A stretch of 64,000 nt of DNA from Seongchinamella unica. GTDB taxonomy: Bacteria; Pseudomonadota; Gammaproteobacteria; Pseudomonadales; Halieaceae. A model generated the notes under the pieces. It was not told where the DNA came from. It ran no database searches and saw only the letters and a program-made list of their open reading frames with translations. The stretch is taken from NCBI RefSeq assembly GCF_004354085.1, contig NZ_SMSE01000004.1, forward strand, positions 413,257-477,256, in the 5' to 3' direction. Made by a program: the position numbers and the translations under genes. Shown here one piece after another: positions 55,978 to 64,000 of the stretch (position 1 is the first letter of the stretch; each line of letters opens with the position of its first letter).

Positions 55978-56647
55978 GCAGAACCAATGGCTGCAAATCC
56001 GACCAGACCTGCCGCTTGCTGGCAGGTTGTTCAATCATCTGCAGGGTACTGAGTGTGCTTACCCGGGCGAGGTCACCCAGGCCGCCGGCATCGACATAAG
56101 CGGATGCCTCCTCACCCAGGATGACCAGCCCCCGGCACTTCTGTTCCTCGATATGACGCAACAGGAAGGCCTGTACACCGGCGCGGGCGGCCGTCTCCCC
56201 CTGATCCAACTGGGGGTTGTTATGTATGGGCCAGTCAAACTGGGCCACTGTTGGAGCGTCGACACTGCCGTGCACCGCTCGGGCCATGCCCTGGATCAGT
56301 TGCACCTGCTCCCGCGCCAGCGGCCTGTCGCCCAGGGATTCAACCCAGGCGATACCGCCGGAAAACACCGCCGCCAGGCTGAACCGCACGGTTGGCGCGT
56401 CAGATTGGCGCCTGGCCTGTCTGTCGACGACGGCAGGCGAGGATGACTGCTTGCCGACAACGTCCAGCCGCGGCATGTGAGCCGGACGTGCCGTTGGCGA
56501 CTCCGGCTCGGGGTGCTCTGCCCCAGTGCCCCGGGCAGGCACCAGCACAAGCCGCTGGGTGGGCAGCGCGCCCGCCAGTTGCCCCCGGGAAACATAGCCG
56601 TCAACCCCCATGGCTTGCAGGTAACGCAGTCTGTCGATTTCGTTCAT
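55970..56647 (-). CDS. Candidate DNA polymerase III psi subunit (HolD-like)
   Basis: The 225-residue protein begins MNEIDRLRYLQAMGVDGYVSR, resembling the conserved start of psi/HolD-like proteins (RRLRYLQAMGI). It has a low-complexity Pro/Ser middle (~45-90). A later domain (GVQAFLLRHIEEQKCRGLVILGEEA) has alternate helices and strands. The adjacent rimI mirrors the E. coli holD-rimI order. HolD evolves fast, so the assignment is tentative. ATG at 56647 has GGGAT upstream. Confidence 0.45.
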   Translation of the reverse strand: MNEIDRLRYLQAMGVDGYVSRGQLAGALPTQRLVLVPARGTGAEHPEPESPTARPAHMPRLDVVGKQSSSPAVVDRQARRQSDAPTVRFSLAAVFSGGIAWVESLGDRPLAREQVQLIQGMARAVHGSVDAPTVAQFDWPIHNNPQLDQGETAARAGVQAFLLRHIEEQKCRGLVILGEEASAYVDAGGLGDLARVSTLSTLQMIEQPASKRQVWSDLQPLVLRA

Positions 56648-56699
56648 GTTGATCCCGCTGCAATCACTGCCTGCCATGGTACCAGCTTTGCCCCCTCTG

Positions 56700-57536
56700 C
56701 TATATCCAGCGCCAGCCGTGGCGATTGAAAAACTGCCAGCCGGAACGGACAAACAGCTTCAGGTGTCGCCAGCCTTTGCTGGCGGCGTAGCCGCCGTGGT
56801 GGACAATGCGTACGCTGGGCTCGTAACGCAGGCTACCCAGTTGCCCCAGCCGCAGCGAGAGGTCAAAATCTTCGAAGTAGAGAAAGAATGACTCGTCAAA
56901 CCCTCCCACCTCCGCGAAGGCACTTCCCCTGAGCAACATGAAACAGCCACTGGCAAGCGGCACTTCCACCGGCTGCCCGTTCCCGCAGACGTCGCTCATG
57001 TCATAGCGTGACATGAGCGATGGAAACAGGCGCCGGCCCAGGCCCGGCAAAAAGGCCCGCAGCGCCAGTACCGCCACCGAGGGGTAGCGCTTACAGAGAA
57101 ATTCCGGTTCCCCGCCATCTCCGCGTGCCGCGGGACTCAACAACACCAGCGAGCTGTCCTCGCTCATAATGTCCAGGCCCCGTTGCAGCGCATCGGCGGC
57201 GAGTTCCACATCCGGATTGAGCACCAGGTGAATGTCACCCACACCTGCGACCAGTGCCCGGTTTTGTCCCGCACCAAAGCCACGGTTCTCATCGAGCGAA
57301 TCGAGGGTGACACCCGGCCATTTCTCGCCGGCGAGGCTCTGCTCCAGTTCTCGCTTGTACCGGGTTGCCGAGCCGTTATCCACCAACTGGATACTGACCT
57401 CACTCACAGAACGGCCCCGCAGGGGGGCGCAGGCCGCGACAAGGCTGCGCAAGGTTCGCACCAGCAACGGCAGTGGGCTGTTGAAGACCACAATGGTCAC
57501 GGTCAGGCGGGGCAAAGGGGTGGATTCTGGCTGCAT
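56700..57536 (-). CDS. GT2-family glycosyltransferase
   Basis: The 278-residue protein has VTIVVFNSPLPLLVRTLRSL, the VDNGS motif, NRGFGAGQNRAL, a DxD-like metal site in LNPDVELA, and the acceptor region GFDESFFLYFEDFDLSLRL. It resembles rhamnosyl/WbbL-type transferases for surface polysaccharides or lipids. Start ATG at 57536 (a GTG at 57539 precedes it). No sugar-nucleotide genes are nearby. Confidence 0.8.
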   Translation of the reverse strand: MQPESTPLPRLTVTIVVFNSPLPLLVRTLRSLVAACAPLRGRSVSEVSIQLVDNGSATRYKRELEQSLAGEKWPGVTLDSLDENRGFGAGQNRALVAGVGDIHLVLNPDVELAADALQRGLDIMSEDSSLVLLSPAARGDGGEPEFLCKRYPSVAVLALRAFLPGLGRRLFPSLMSRYDMSDVCGNGQPVEVPLASGCFMLLRGSAFAEVGGFDESFFLYFEDFDLSLRLGQLGSLRYEPSVRIVHHGGYAASKGWRHLKLFVRSGWQFFNRHGWRWI

Positions 57537-57539
57537 CAC

Positions 57540-57871
57540 GCCATGTTAGCAGCTCCGCATTGACAGGTCGCCGCTGACCCGCTCTGCGGCCCGATTCTGT
57601 TGAATGACCGCGGAATGGGAAGTTTTAGAACTTTTCCTGATATTTTTCTTTAATAACGATGCCATCCCTCTATTATTTGGATAGTGGAGTGACGAAAATC
57701 CTCCTCGAAGTTACTGGTCGCTAGCTAATACGGGGTTTTTGGCTGGCGCCGTGATAAGCTGTAAAAATGTAGGCAAGTGAATGGTTGACACACTGGTTTT
57801 TCAACCGAGAATCAGAAGAAGCCGAATCACGATATTAAGACTCACTGGACAGTGGGCAATAGGGGACCAAG
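57540..57871. other. Promoter region between glycosyltransferase and Ig-like lipoprotein genes
   Basis: This 332-base gap is AT-richer than its surroundings and has an inverted repeat AAGTT-TTAG-AACTT at 57621-57634 and a small hairpin CACTG-GA-CAGTG at 57843-57854 just ahead of the GGGA ribosome binding site of the lipoprotein gene. No gene is supported. Confidence 0.5.
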
Positions 57872-60148
57872 ATGACTAATCGATTCGCCACTTTCAGCAG
57901 CCGTATGGCTGTCGCTCTGACCATGATACTGGCCATCGCCGCCTGCGGTGGTGGGGGGGGCGGAGGCGGCGGCTTCAAGGGCGATGGTGGTTCTGGCGGC
58001 GATGCCGATACCGACACGTATTTCATCCAGCTTGCACTGCGCAACTCCCAGGGCGAAGAAAGCAGCATAGTCACCGCCAATGAACCCGGAACCCTGCAAG
58101 TGCTGGTCACTGAGAAAAATGCCAATGGCCGGCCTGTCCCCAGTGTTATCGTCACTGCCTCCACCAGCAGCGGCTTGCTCGATCCATCCAGCGGCAATGG
58201 GCTGACCAACGCTGAAGGCGCGGTTACCTTCACCGTGCGCGCCGGCCAGGATCGCGGCGCCGGTACCATTACCGTGTCGGTTGAAGATCCGCAAGGCGCG
58301 GTGGTAGAGAGGTCCGTCAACTTCCAGATCGGGGTTGGGGATCTGCGTCTTGGCCACTTGCAGGGATCAACCTACTTCGACGCGGAAATCGGCATCGCCC
58401 CGGATGGCCCGATCGCCGCCAAAGGTGAGGCGATTCTGTCCCTGGCAATCGTCGACCGCAACGGCCTGCCGATCGGCACCGCCGAAAGCATTAACATCAG
58501 CAGCCTGTGCCTGGACATTGGCGATGCCAATCTCAGCCCCGCCAATCCCATTCCTGTAGTTGCTGGTCGCGTTGAGGTGACCTACACCGCGGACGGTTGT
58601 CAGGGCCTGGACCAATTGACGGCTGAGGTCATCGGCGTGGGCGCCCAGGCGTTCGGCACCATCGAGATTTCCGACACCGTGGCCAACGGCCTGACATTTG
58701 TCAGTGCCGTGCCCAACCTCATCGTGCTCAAGGGCACAGGCGGCGGCCCCACCCGTCAGGAAAAGTCAGAGGTCACATTCCAGGCGGTGGATTCCAACGC
58801 GCAGCCACTGGAGGGCGTGGACATCGCCTTCAGCCTGACTACTGACGTTGGCGGCCTCAGTTTCTCGCCGAAAAGCGGGACCACCGCTGAAGACGGCACC
58901 GTGTCAACCGTGGTCTCCTCAGGTGACGTGGCCACTGTCGTTCGCGTTGTCGCGACAGCCGATGCCGGCGAACTCGGTGAGGTCTCCGCCGTGTCGGATG
59001 TGCTGACCGTCAGCACGGGTCTCCCCGACCAGAACTCCATCTCCCTGTCTGTTGACGGCAACTTCGTCGTCGAGGAAGGCATGACCAAGGACGGTGTCAC
59101 CCGCACGCTGACCGTGCGCATGGCCGATAAATTCAACAACCCGGTACCGGACGGCACTGCTGCAGTATTTACCACCGAATACGGTGCCATTCAGCCCTCC
59201 TGTGAAACCGTGGGTGGCCAGTGCAGCGTGGTCTGGAACAGCCAGGCTCCGCGAATCCCCACGCTGAATGAGAACCAGGATCTGGTGGTGACCATCAATG
59301 ATCCGGGCTATAGCTGCCCCAGCCATAACGGATCCAGCGGCCCCTGCCCCGACGACCTGGGTATGATTCGCGGTGGACGCTCTACCATCCTGGTGACCGC
59401 TATCGGCGAAGAGTCCTTCATTGATAGCAACGCCAACGGTATCTACGACCGGGGTGAGCGCTTTGCCAACCTGTCGGAGGCGTTCCTGGACATTAATGAA
59501 AACGGTTTTTACGATCAGGCCACGACCTCATGCAACAATAGTCCCAATAGCCTGACCTGTAAGGCCGGTTCTGAAGAGATATTCACCGATTTCAACAGCA
59601 ACGGCGTGTTCGATGCCAATGGCGACGACGAATTGAACGGTTACCCGGACGAAGGCGTGGAGGCAATGTACAACGGCCTGCTCTGCCCGAAAGAAGGCGA
59701 TGGCGTCTACTGCAGCCGCCAGCTGCTGAACGTCAACGACAGCGCAGTTCTGATCCTGTCCACCGACCCCAACTGGGATATCGCCCTCTACCGCGGGCGT
59801 ACCCCGGCCAGCAGCACCAGCTACAACGGCGGCACTTATACCGCCTATGTCTCTGATCTTTTCAACAGCAAGCCCACCGGCGGCTCGACAGTGAACATCG
59901 AGGCCAGTGGCAGCTGTGAGATTACCGGTAAGGACAGCTTTGAAGTACCCAACACCACGGCGCCCGGCGCGTTTGCGATCAGCTTCTCCCAGAGTGGCGT
60001 GGGTGACGAAGCAGGCGAAGTGACCATTACCCTCTCCCCCAGTGATGGAGGTCCGGACTACTCAGAGTCCTGGCCCTGCACGCCAGAGCCCGAGCCGGTT
60101 GATCCCGAGCCCTGCGATCCCAATGTGGAGCTGTGCCCCGGGGGCTGA
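57872..60148 (+). CDS. Ig-like (Big_1/invasin-type) lipoprotein with EF-hand-like segments
   Basis: The 758-residue protein has a lipobox (LAIAAC, Cys ~25) followed by a Gly-rich run. At least three bacterial Ig-like repeats follow (~60-160, ~260-370 and ~385-470; VLVTEKNANGRPVPSVIVTAS, VDSNAQPLEGVDIAFSL, VRMADKFNNPVPDGTAAVF). Three Asp/Asn loops (DSNANGIYDRGERF, DINENGFYD, DFNSNGVFDANGDDE; ~545-620) look like EF-hand or dockerin-like calcium sites. The C-terminus is Pro/Cys-rich (PEPEPVDPEPCDPN). It is a probable surface adhesin or matrix protein. A G8 run lies in the Gly-rich stretch. Confidence 0.8.
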   Translation: MTNRFATFSSRMAVALTMILAIAACGGGGGGGGGFKGDGGSGGDADTDTYFIQLALRNSQGEESSIVTANEPGTLQVLVTEKNANGRPVPSVIVTASTSSGLLDPSSGNGLTNAEGAVTFTVRAGQDRGAGTITVSVEDPQGAVVERSVNFQIGVGDLRLGHLQGSTYFDAEIGIAPDGPIAAKGEAILSLAIVDRNGLPIGTAESINISSLCLDIGDANLSPANPIPVVAGRVEVTYTADGCQGLDQLTAEVIGVGAQAFGTIEISDTVANGLTFVSAVPNLIVLKGTGGGPTRQEKSEVTFQAVDSNAQPLEGVDIAFSLTTDVGGLSFSPKSGTTAEDGTVSTVVSSGDVATVVRVVATADAGELGEVSAVSDVLTVSTGLPDQNSISLSVDGNFVVEEGMTKDGVTRTLTVRMADKFNNPVPDGTAAVFTTEYGAIQPSCETVGGQCSVVWNSQAPRIPTLNENQDLVVTINDPGYSCPSHNGSSGPCPDDLGMIRGGRSTILVTAIGEESFIDSNANGIYDRGERFANLSEAFLDINENGFYDQATTSCNNSPNSLTCKAGSEEIFTDFNSNGVFDANGDDELNGYPDEGVEAMYNGLLCPKEGDGVYCSRQLLNVNDSAVLILSTDPNWDIALYRGRTPASSTSYNGGTYTAYVSDLFNSKPTGGSTVNIEASGSCEITGKDSFEVPNTTAPGAFAISFSQSGVGDEAGEVTITLSPSDGGPDYSESWPCTPEPEPVDPEPCDPNVELCPGG

Positions 60149-60168
60149 TCTCAAAAAACTTGCCAACA

Positions 60169-60197
60169 AGCCGCGTCGATTGACGCGGCTTTTTTTG
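60169..60197 (+). terminator. Intrinsic terminator of the Ig-like lipoprotein gene
   Basis: A 9-bp stem AGCCGCGTC/GACGCGGCT with a 4-base loop (GATT) is followed by T6-7, twenty bases past the stop. Confidence 0.9.
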
Positions 60198-60273
60198 GCC
60201 GTATTTCCGGGCCCCGCAGCGGCTGTGTGCTCTATACTCTGATCAGCAGTGAATTGCTCCTGGGCAAAATCAG

Positions 60274-63200
60274 TTGATGAACAGAGTAAACGGTAGAGTA
60301 CAGACCACGATCCGCCTGACCGTGGTCTCGGTCTTTGTTGTCGCCACAGCGCTGACCGCACTGGTGGCGCTGGGCCTGCAATACTATTTCAGCGAAAAAA
60401 TGGCGCGACAGGCTGCGGCGGAGCTCTACGCGACTACAGCCACCAGCGTCGCGTCTGAAGTCAACGCAATCAACCGGATCAACCACAACGTCATAGACCT
60501 GTTGGCAGACAACCCCGACCTCGCCGACCCCGAGCGGGAAGCTGCCCTGCTCGGCATATTCATCCCTGTCCTTGAAAAAAATCCGATGCTTTACGGGGTC
60601 TATGTCGGCCGCCCCGATGGCAGCCTGTTCGAACTGATTAACCTGAACAGTAATGACAAAGCGCGTAAAAAGATGCGGGCCCTGCCGCGGGACCGATGGC
60701 TGATCATGCGTGTGGAACGCAGGGCTGGCCAGCAATTCCGAACTTACCAGTACCTGGATGACAGGCTTCAGGTTCGAGTATCGCGTGATGAGGCGACCGA
60801 TTACAACGCCGCCCTGCGTCCCTGGTACCAGACGGCGGTTACCTCCGGGGCGGTGGAGGTATCGAAACCCTATCTGTTCGCCCAGTTGGACAGCCCCGGA
60901 CTCACCGTCTCCAAACGGGTCGCCGGATCAGATTCAGTGGTTGCAATCGATATAACGCTGGACACTCTTTCCGACTTTCTGGCCGATCACGCCCTCGCTG
61001 ACAACAGTGGCCTCTACCTCTATGACGTAAATGGCAGAGTCATCGCCTCAAACCTTACCCAGCGTGGAGATACTACCGAACTGCCCTCGCCAAAGGTCAG
61101 CATCAGCCGCGGGGAGCGCGAATACCTGGATAGCCTGGGCACCCTGATCGCGTCAAACGAGCTGGACTGGCCACCGCTGGACTATGCCCAGCAGGGTGAA
61201 CCCCGCGGTTACTCGGTTGATGTGATTCGCATGATCTCACAGTCACTGGATATTCCGATCAAATTTGAGAACGGCTATACCTGGGAAGAACTGACCCAGC
61301 TCTTCCGGGAGGGTGAAATCGATTTACTGCATCCTATCGCACTTTCCCCCGAAAACCGGGACTGGGGGCTCAGGGGCGCGTCACACTTGTCCCTGCCCAT
61401 GGCACTGCTCACCCTGGATACGGTGGATCCGCTTGACAGCCTGGCACGGCTGAACGGAACCACCCTCGCGATACCTCGCGGCTGGACGGTAGCCGCATTA
61501 ATCAGGGAGAGCTGGCCGGGTATTCAGGTAATCGACGCTGAATCCTGTCTTGATGCGATTGAGAAAGTACTTGCGGGCGAGGTTTATGCGGCTCTGGATA
61601 ATGAAATGATCCTGCGGTACCTCATTAAGCACTACTTTATGTCTGGCTTACGCTTTCACGATGGTATCGATCTTGGCCTGCAGCAGGATCAGAGCGCGTC
61701 CTACATTCTTTCGCCAAAGGAGGCGCCTTTACTCAGAACACTTCTGGACCGGGTTATATTATCGATCGGGGCAGAGCAGCGCAGCTATCTGGAGGAGACC
61801 TGGCTGGGTGACTACGACTCGGAAACAGTCTCCGCGTCGAATACTGTGCCATCAAGCCTGCTGATTGAGGTTGCTGCCGACCCGACAAGACACGGGCAAC
61901 TGCTGAGCACAGACATTGCGGGCGAAGAGCACGTATTGTTCGCGAGCCCCACTGGAACCAACGAAGGTGCCATGTTCGTGGGTATTGTCACTCCGGTATC
62001 TGCGGTAATGGCACCCTTTCTGGAAAACCTCTTTATCAGCCTTGCCTTCACGGCTGGCATTCTACTCCTGATCCTGCCGCTTTCCTGGCTGTTCGCCAAC
62101 CCGATCGTACGGCCCGTCAGGCAATTGGCTGACGAAAATGACAAGGTCAGGAGACTCGAATTTGACGAAGTGCAGCGGGTCGAATCGCGAGTCAAGGAAC
62201 TGGATGAACTCTCCGAATCAATGGTAGACATGGTAGCCTCCATCCGCGCACACGAGAAGGCCCAGCGGGATTTGATGGACGCGTTCATACGCCTGATTGC
62301 CCAGGCGATCGACGACAAGTCTCCCTATACCGGCGGTCATTGTGAACGGGTGCCCGAGCTGGCATTGATGCTGGCAGATGCCGCGACCAGAAGCGAAGCT
62401 GGACCCTTCCGGGAGTTTGCACTGAGGGATGATGAGCAATGGCGTGAATACCGTATCGCAGCCTGGCTGCATGATTGCGGCAAGATCACCACCCCGGAAC
62501 ATATCGTCGACAAGGGCAGCAAGCTCGAAACCATCTACAACAGGATTCATGAGGTCCGCATGCGCTTCGAGGTGCTGTCCCGGGATAAGGAACTTGATTA
62601 CTGGGCCGCAGTACAACGCAATCCGGCGAACAAGGCGGAGTATCAAGCTGCACTGGAAAGAGCCCAGCAAGAGCTACAGGAAGAGTTTGCCTTTGTGGCG
62701 GAGTGCAACGTCGGCGGCGAATTCCTGGACGAAGACAAGCAGACACGGTTGCTGAAGATCGCCGAGAAGACCTGGCAGCGCCGTTTCGACAATCAATTGG
62801 GGTTGTCGCCGGTTGAAGAGTTGCGTCAGCCGGCAGACTTGACGGAGCTCCCAGTGGAAGAAAATCTGCTCGCCGACAAGCCTGAACACATCATCAAACG
62901 CACCCGCTCCACCGATTATGACCCCAAACTGGGCATCAATATGGAGGTGCCCGAGCACCAGTACAACCTGGGTGAAGTCTACAACCTGTCGGTATCCCGG
63001 GGCACGCTCACCGCTGAAGATCGCTTCAAGATTAACGAACACATGATAAGCACCATCAAAATGCTGGAGAGCCTGCCTTTTCCCGAAGAATTGAAGAATG
63101 TGCCACGGTATGCGTCAACCCACCATGAAACAATGAAAGGCAGCGGCTACCCGCGCAAACTGCCGGGTGATCAACTGAGCATACCCGAGCGCATTCTCGC

Positions 63201-63426
63201 CGTCGCCGACGTGTTCGAAGCACTCACCGCTTCAGACCGGCCCTACAAAAAAGCCAAGCCGGTCAGCGTCGCCATCGATATTCTGCACAAGATGGTGGAA
63301 GACAATCACCTGGATCGTGACTGTTTCGAGTTGTTTCTCAAGGAAGGCGTGTATCTGGAATATGCGCGCGCGTATCTGCAACCAGACCAATTGGATGAAG
63401 TGAATATTCAGCAATACCTGGGCTGA
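60274..63426 (+). CDS. HD-GYP phosphodiesterase receptor with Cache and substrate-binding-protein domains
   Basis: The 1050-residue protein has TM1 (~15-35), a Cache-like sensor (~45-265), an SBP_bac_3-like module (~275-515; GEPRGYSVDVIRMISQSLDIPIKF, REGEIDLLHPIA), a returning Cache-like end (~530-583), TM2 (~583-608), a HAMP linker and an HD-GYP domain. The HD motif is at 733-734 (LHDCGKITTPEHI); HHE-GYP is at ~950-960 (HHETMKGSGYP), then ILAVADVFEALTASDRPY. In the usual HHExxDGxGYP the Asp is Lys here. About 150 residues are inserted between HD and the LTAEDRFKINEHM helix. HD-GYP proteins usually break down cyclic-di-GMP; activity here is unproved. Confidence 0.85.
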   Translation: MMNRVNGRVQTTIRLTVVSVFVVATALTALVALGLQYYFSEKMARQAAAELYATTATSVASEVNAINRINHNVIDLLADNPDLADPEREAALLGIFIPVLEKNPMLYGVYVGRPDGSLFELINLNSNDKARKKMRALPRDRWLIMRVERRAGQQFRTYQYLDDRLQVRVSRDEATDYNAALRPWYQTAVTSGAVEVSKPYLFAQLDSPGLTVSKRVAGSDSVVAIDITLDTLSDFLADHALADNSGLYLYDVNGRVIASNLTQRGDTTELPSPKVSISRGEREYLDSLGTLIASNELDWPPLDYAQQGEPRGYSVDVIRMISQSLDIPIKFENGYTWEELTQLFREGEIDLLHPIALSPENRDWGLRGASHLSLPMALLTLDTVDPLDSLARLNGTTLAIPRGWTVAALIRESWPGIQVIDAESCLDAIEKVLAGEVYAALDNEMILRYLIKHYFMSGLRFHDGIDLGLQQDQSASYILSPKEAPLLRTLLDRVILSIGAEQRSYLEETWLGDYDSETVSASNTVPSSLLIEVAADPTRHGQLLSTDIAGEEHVLFASPTGTNEGAMFVGIVTPVSAVMAPFLENLFISLAFTAGILLLILPLSWLFANPIVRPVRQLADENDKVRRLEFDEVQRVESRVKELDELSESMVDMVASIRAHEKAQRDLMDAFIRLIAQAIDDKSPYTGGHCERVPELALMLADAATRSEAGPFREFALRDDEQWREYRIAAWLHDCGKITTPEHIVDKGSKLETIYNRIHEVRMRFEVLSRDKELDYWAAVQRNPANKAEYQAALERAQQELQEEFAFVAECNVGGEFLDEDKQTRLLKIAEKTWQRRFDNQLGLSPVEELRQPADLTELPVEENLLADKPEHIIKRTRSTDYDPKLGINMEVPEHQYNLGEVYNLSVSRGTLTAEDRFKINEHMISTIKMLESLPFPEELKNVPRYASTHHETMKGSGYPRKLPGDQLSIPERILAVADVFEALTASDRPYKKAKPVSVAIDILHKMVEDNHLDRDCFELFLKEGVYLEYARAYLQPDQLDEVNIQQYLG

Positions 63427-63442
63427 ACTGCCGGAAGGGTAT

Positions 63443-63472
63443 TTCCCGGACCTGCTGGCTGCAGTCCGGGAA
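63443..63472. terminator. Stem-loop between convergent HD-GYP and small lipoprotein genes
   Basis: A 9-bp perfect stem (TTCCCGGAC/GTCCGGGAA) with a 12-base loop lies between the two convergent stops. No T-tract follows, so this is a possible transcription barrier only. Confidence 0.4.
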
Positions 63473-63483
63473 GATCATCGAAG

Positions 63484-63705
63484 TTAGCTTTCTTCCTCCA
63501 GCGGCGCCTGTTCTGCACATTCGCCGGAAGCACGCGAGCGCCAGCCGTAAAGCGTATTGTCACTGGTATCGTATTCCACGCCGGGACAACGCGCATCGAG
63601 TACACCATTGCGATCCAGATCATAGGGCGAGTAATGCACGACGCCGTGGGTGGAGCAGCCTGCCAGAAGGGCCGCTACTGAAACTGCAAGAATGGTGCTG
63701 CGCAT
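63484..63705 (-). CDS. Small lipoprotein of unknown function
   Basis: The 73-residue product (ATG at 63705, CGGAG upstream) has a lipoprotein signal ending LLAGC and a short Cys-containing domain (DARCPGVEYDT, GECAEQAP) with DLDRNGVLD, an EF-hand-like loop. The rest of the protein matches nothing I recognise. A longer frame to 63825 starts in non-coding DNA. Confidence 0.65.
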   Translation of the reverse strand: MRSTILAVSVAALLAGCSTHGVVHYSPYDLDRNGVLDARCPGVEYDTSDNTLYGWRSRASGECAEQAPLEEES

Positions 63706-63823
63706 AAACAGAACTCCGCTGTTGTTGATAGCCGTGAGGGTAAAGCGTAGACCAGTTTGCCGGGCGCGGCCAGCACAGGAGGTATCCTGTTCTGTGATGG
63801 AGTTGGCAATTTTTCTTCGTAAC

Positions 63824-63903
63824 ATTTGGGGTCAGAGTAAAAACCCCTTCACTATCGCCTGGCCTGCCCGCAATGCGACGGGGTTTTTACTCTGACCCCA
63901 AAT
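63824..63903. repeat. Perfect 24-bp inverted repeat, REP/RAYT-type element
   Basis: The arms 63824-63847 and 63880-63903 are perfectly complementary and flank a 32-base centre. The arm contains GGGGTCAGAGTAAAAACCCC, a motif I associate with REP elements and the ends of REP-associated tyrosine transposase genes in many proteobacteria. No transposase is in the window; it could be to the right. Confidence 0.6.
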
Positions 63904-63987
63904 CTGCGGGTGCCTGGCAAGGGCCTGCCCCGCTTTACCGGGTTTGACCGTAGGTCATTGCCATGTGTAAAAGGCCAACCGACCCAT

Positions 63988-64000
63988 AAAAAAATCCCGC
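63988..64000 (-). terminator. Edge of a minus-strand terminator for a gene right of the window
   Basis: A7 on the plus strand at 63988-63994 followed by TCCCGC would read GCGGGA-TTTTTTT on the minus strand, the 3' half of an intrinsic terminator whose other arm is outside the window. A minus-strand gene probably lies to the right. Confidence 0.4.

Noticed and set aside
57835..58357. Two minus-strand ORFs (161 and 171 codons) over the Ig-like lipoprotein start
   Set aside because: They are antisense to a gene with a clear lipobox and ribosome binding site; proline/alanine-rich content reflects the Gly codons on the other strand.

Overview
The window is about 64 kb of GC-rich, densely coded DNA with no rRNA, tRNA, CRISPR array, prophage or complete insertion sequence that I could see. 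The gene content (metG followed by rsx/rnf, purMN next to DUF2066/PerM/Hda, recA-recX, many CoA-ester and TonB-dependent functions) fits an aerobic heterotrophic gammaproteobacterium, most likely a marine Cellvibrionales/Halieaceae-type (OM60/NOR5-like) organism. That placement is inference from gene content and order, not from a marker comparison.

Left part (1-13.4 kb): a DUF2057 protein cut by the window edge, a possible small RNA, a NarL-type response regulator, RecQ, ArfB, a ThuA-like membrane protein paired with a DUF7065-like protein, an ExaC/AldB-type aldehyde dehydrogenase, an SDR, a cytoplasmic N-acyl-D-amino-acid-deacylase-like amidohydrolase, a pectinacetylesterase-like lipoprotein and a beta-CASP metallo-beta-lactamase RNase.

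Accessory nutrient region (13.5-28.4 kb): two tandem exported D-aminoacylase-like amidohydrolases behind an OprB-like porin, with a divergent AraC regulator; a TonB-dependent receptor; a YkvI-like transporter; a second AraC regulator followed by a D-amino-acid-transaminase-like enzyme and a Leu/Phe/Val-type dehydrogenase; and an exported M20 peptidase. Together these read as a candidate system for importing, deacylating and deaminating N-acyl or D-configured amino acids. No single gene proves this.

Core region (28.5-31.8 kb): recX, recA with an SOS box, and malonyl-CoA decarboxylase. Next is a valine catabolic operon (38.1 back to 31.8 kb): a CoA-acylating aldehyde dehydrogenase where mmsA would be expected, isobutyryl-CoA dehydrogenase, enoyl-CoA hydratase, 3-hydroxyisobutyryl-CoA hydrolase, 3-hydroxyisobutyrate dehydrogenase and an alpha/beta hydrolase. 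It is read divergently from an MmsR-like AraC regulator, with a 21-bp-spaced direct repeat between them.

Housekeeping region (39.2-56.6 kb): a type IV pilin coupled to a HAMP-only membrane protein, hda, perM-like, DUF2066, purM-purN, DUF3108, dcd, mrp/apbC, metG, the complete rsx/rnf ABCDGE electron-transport operon, then rimI with a candidate holD.

Right end (56.7-64 kb): a GT2 glycosyltransferase, a large Ig-like lipoprotein with EF-hand-like segments, and a 1050-residue HD-GYP receptor with two apparent domain insertions, one in the sensor and one inside the catalytic domain. A small lipoprotein follows. The window ends with a perfect 24-bp inverted repeat of the kind associated with REP-type transposases.
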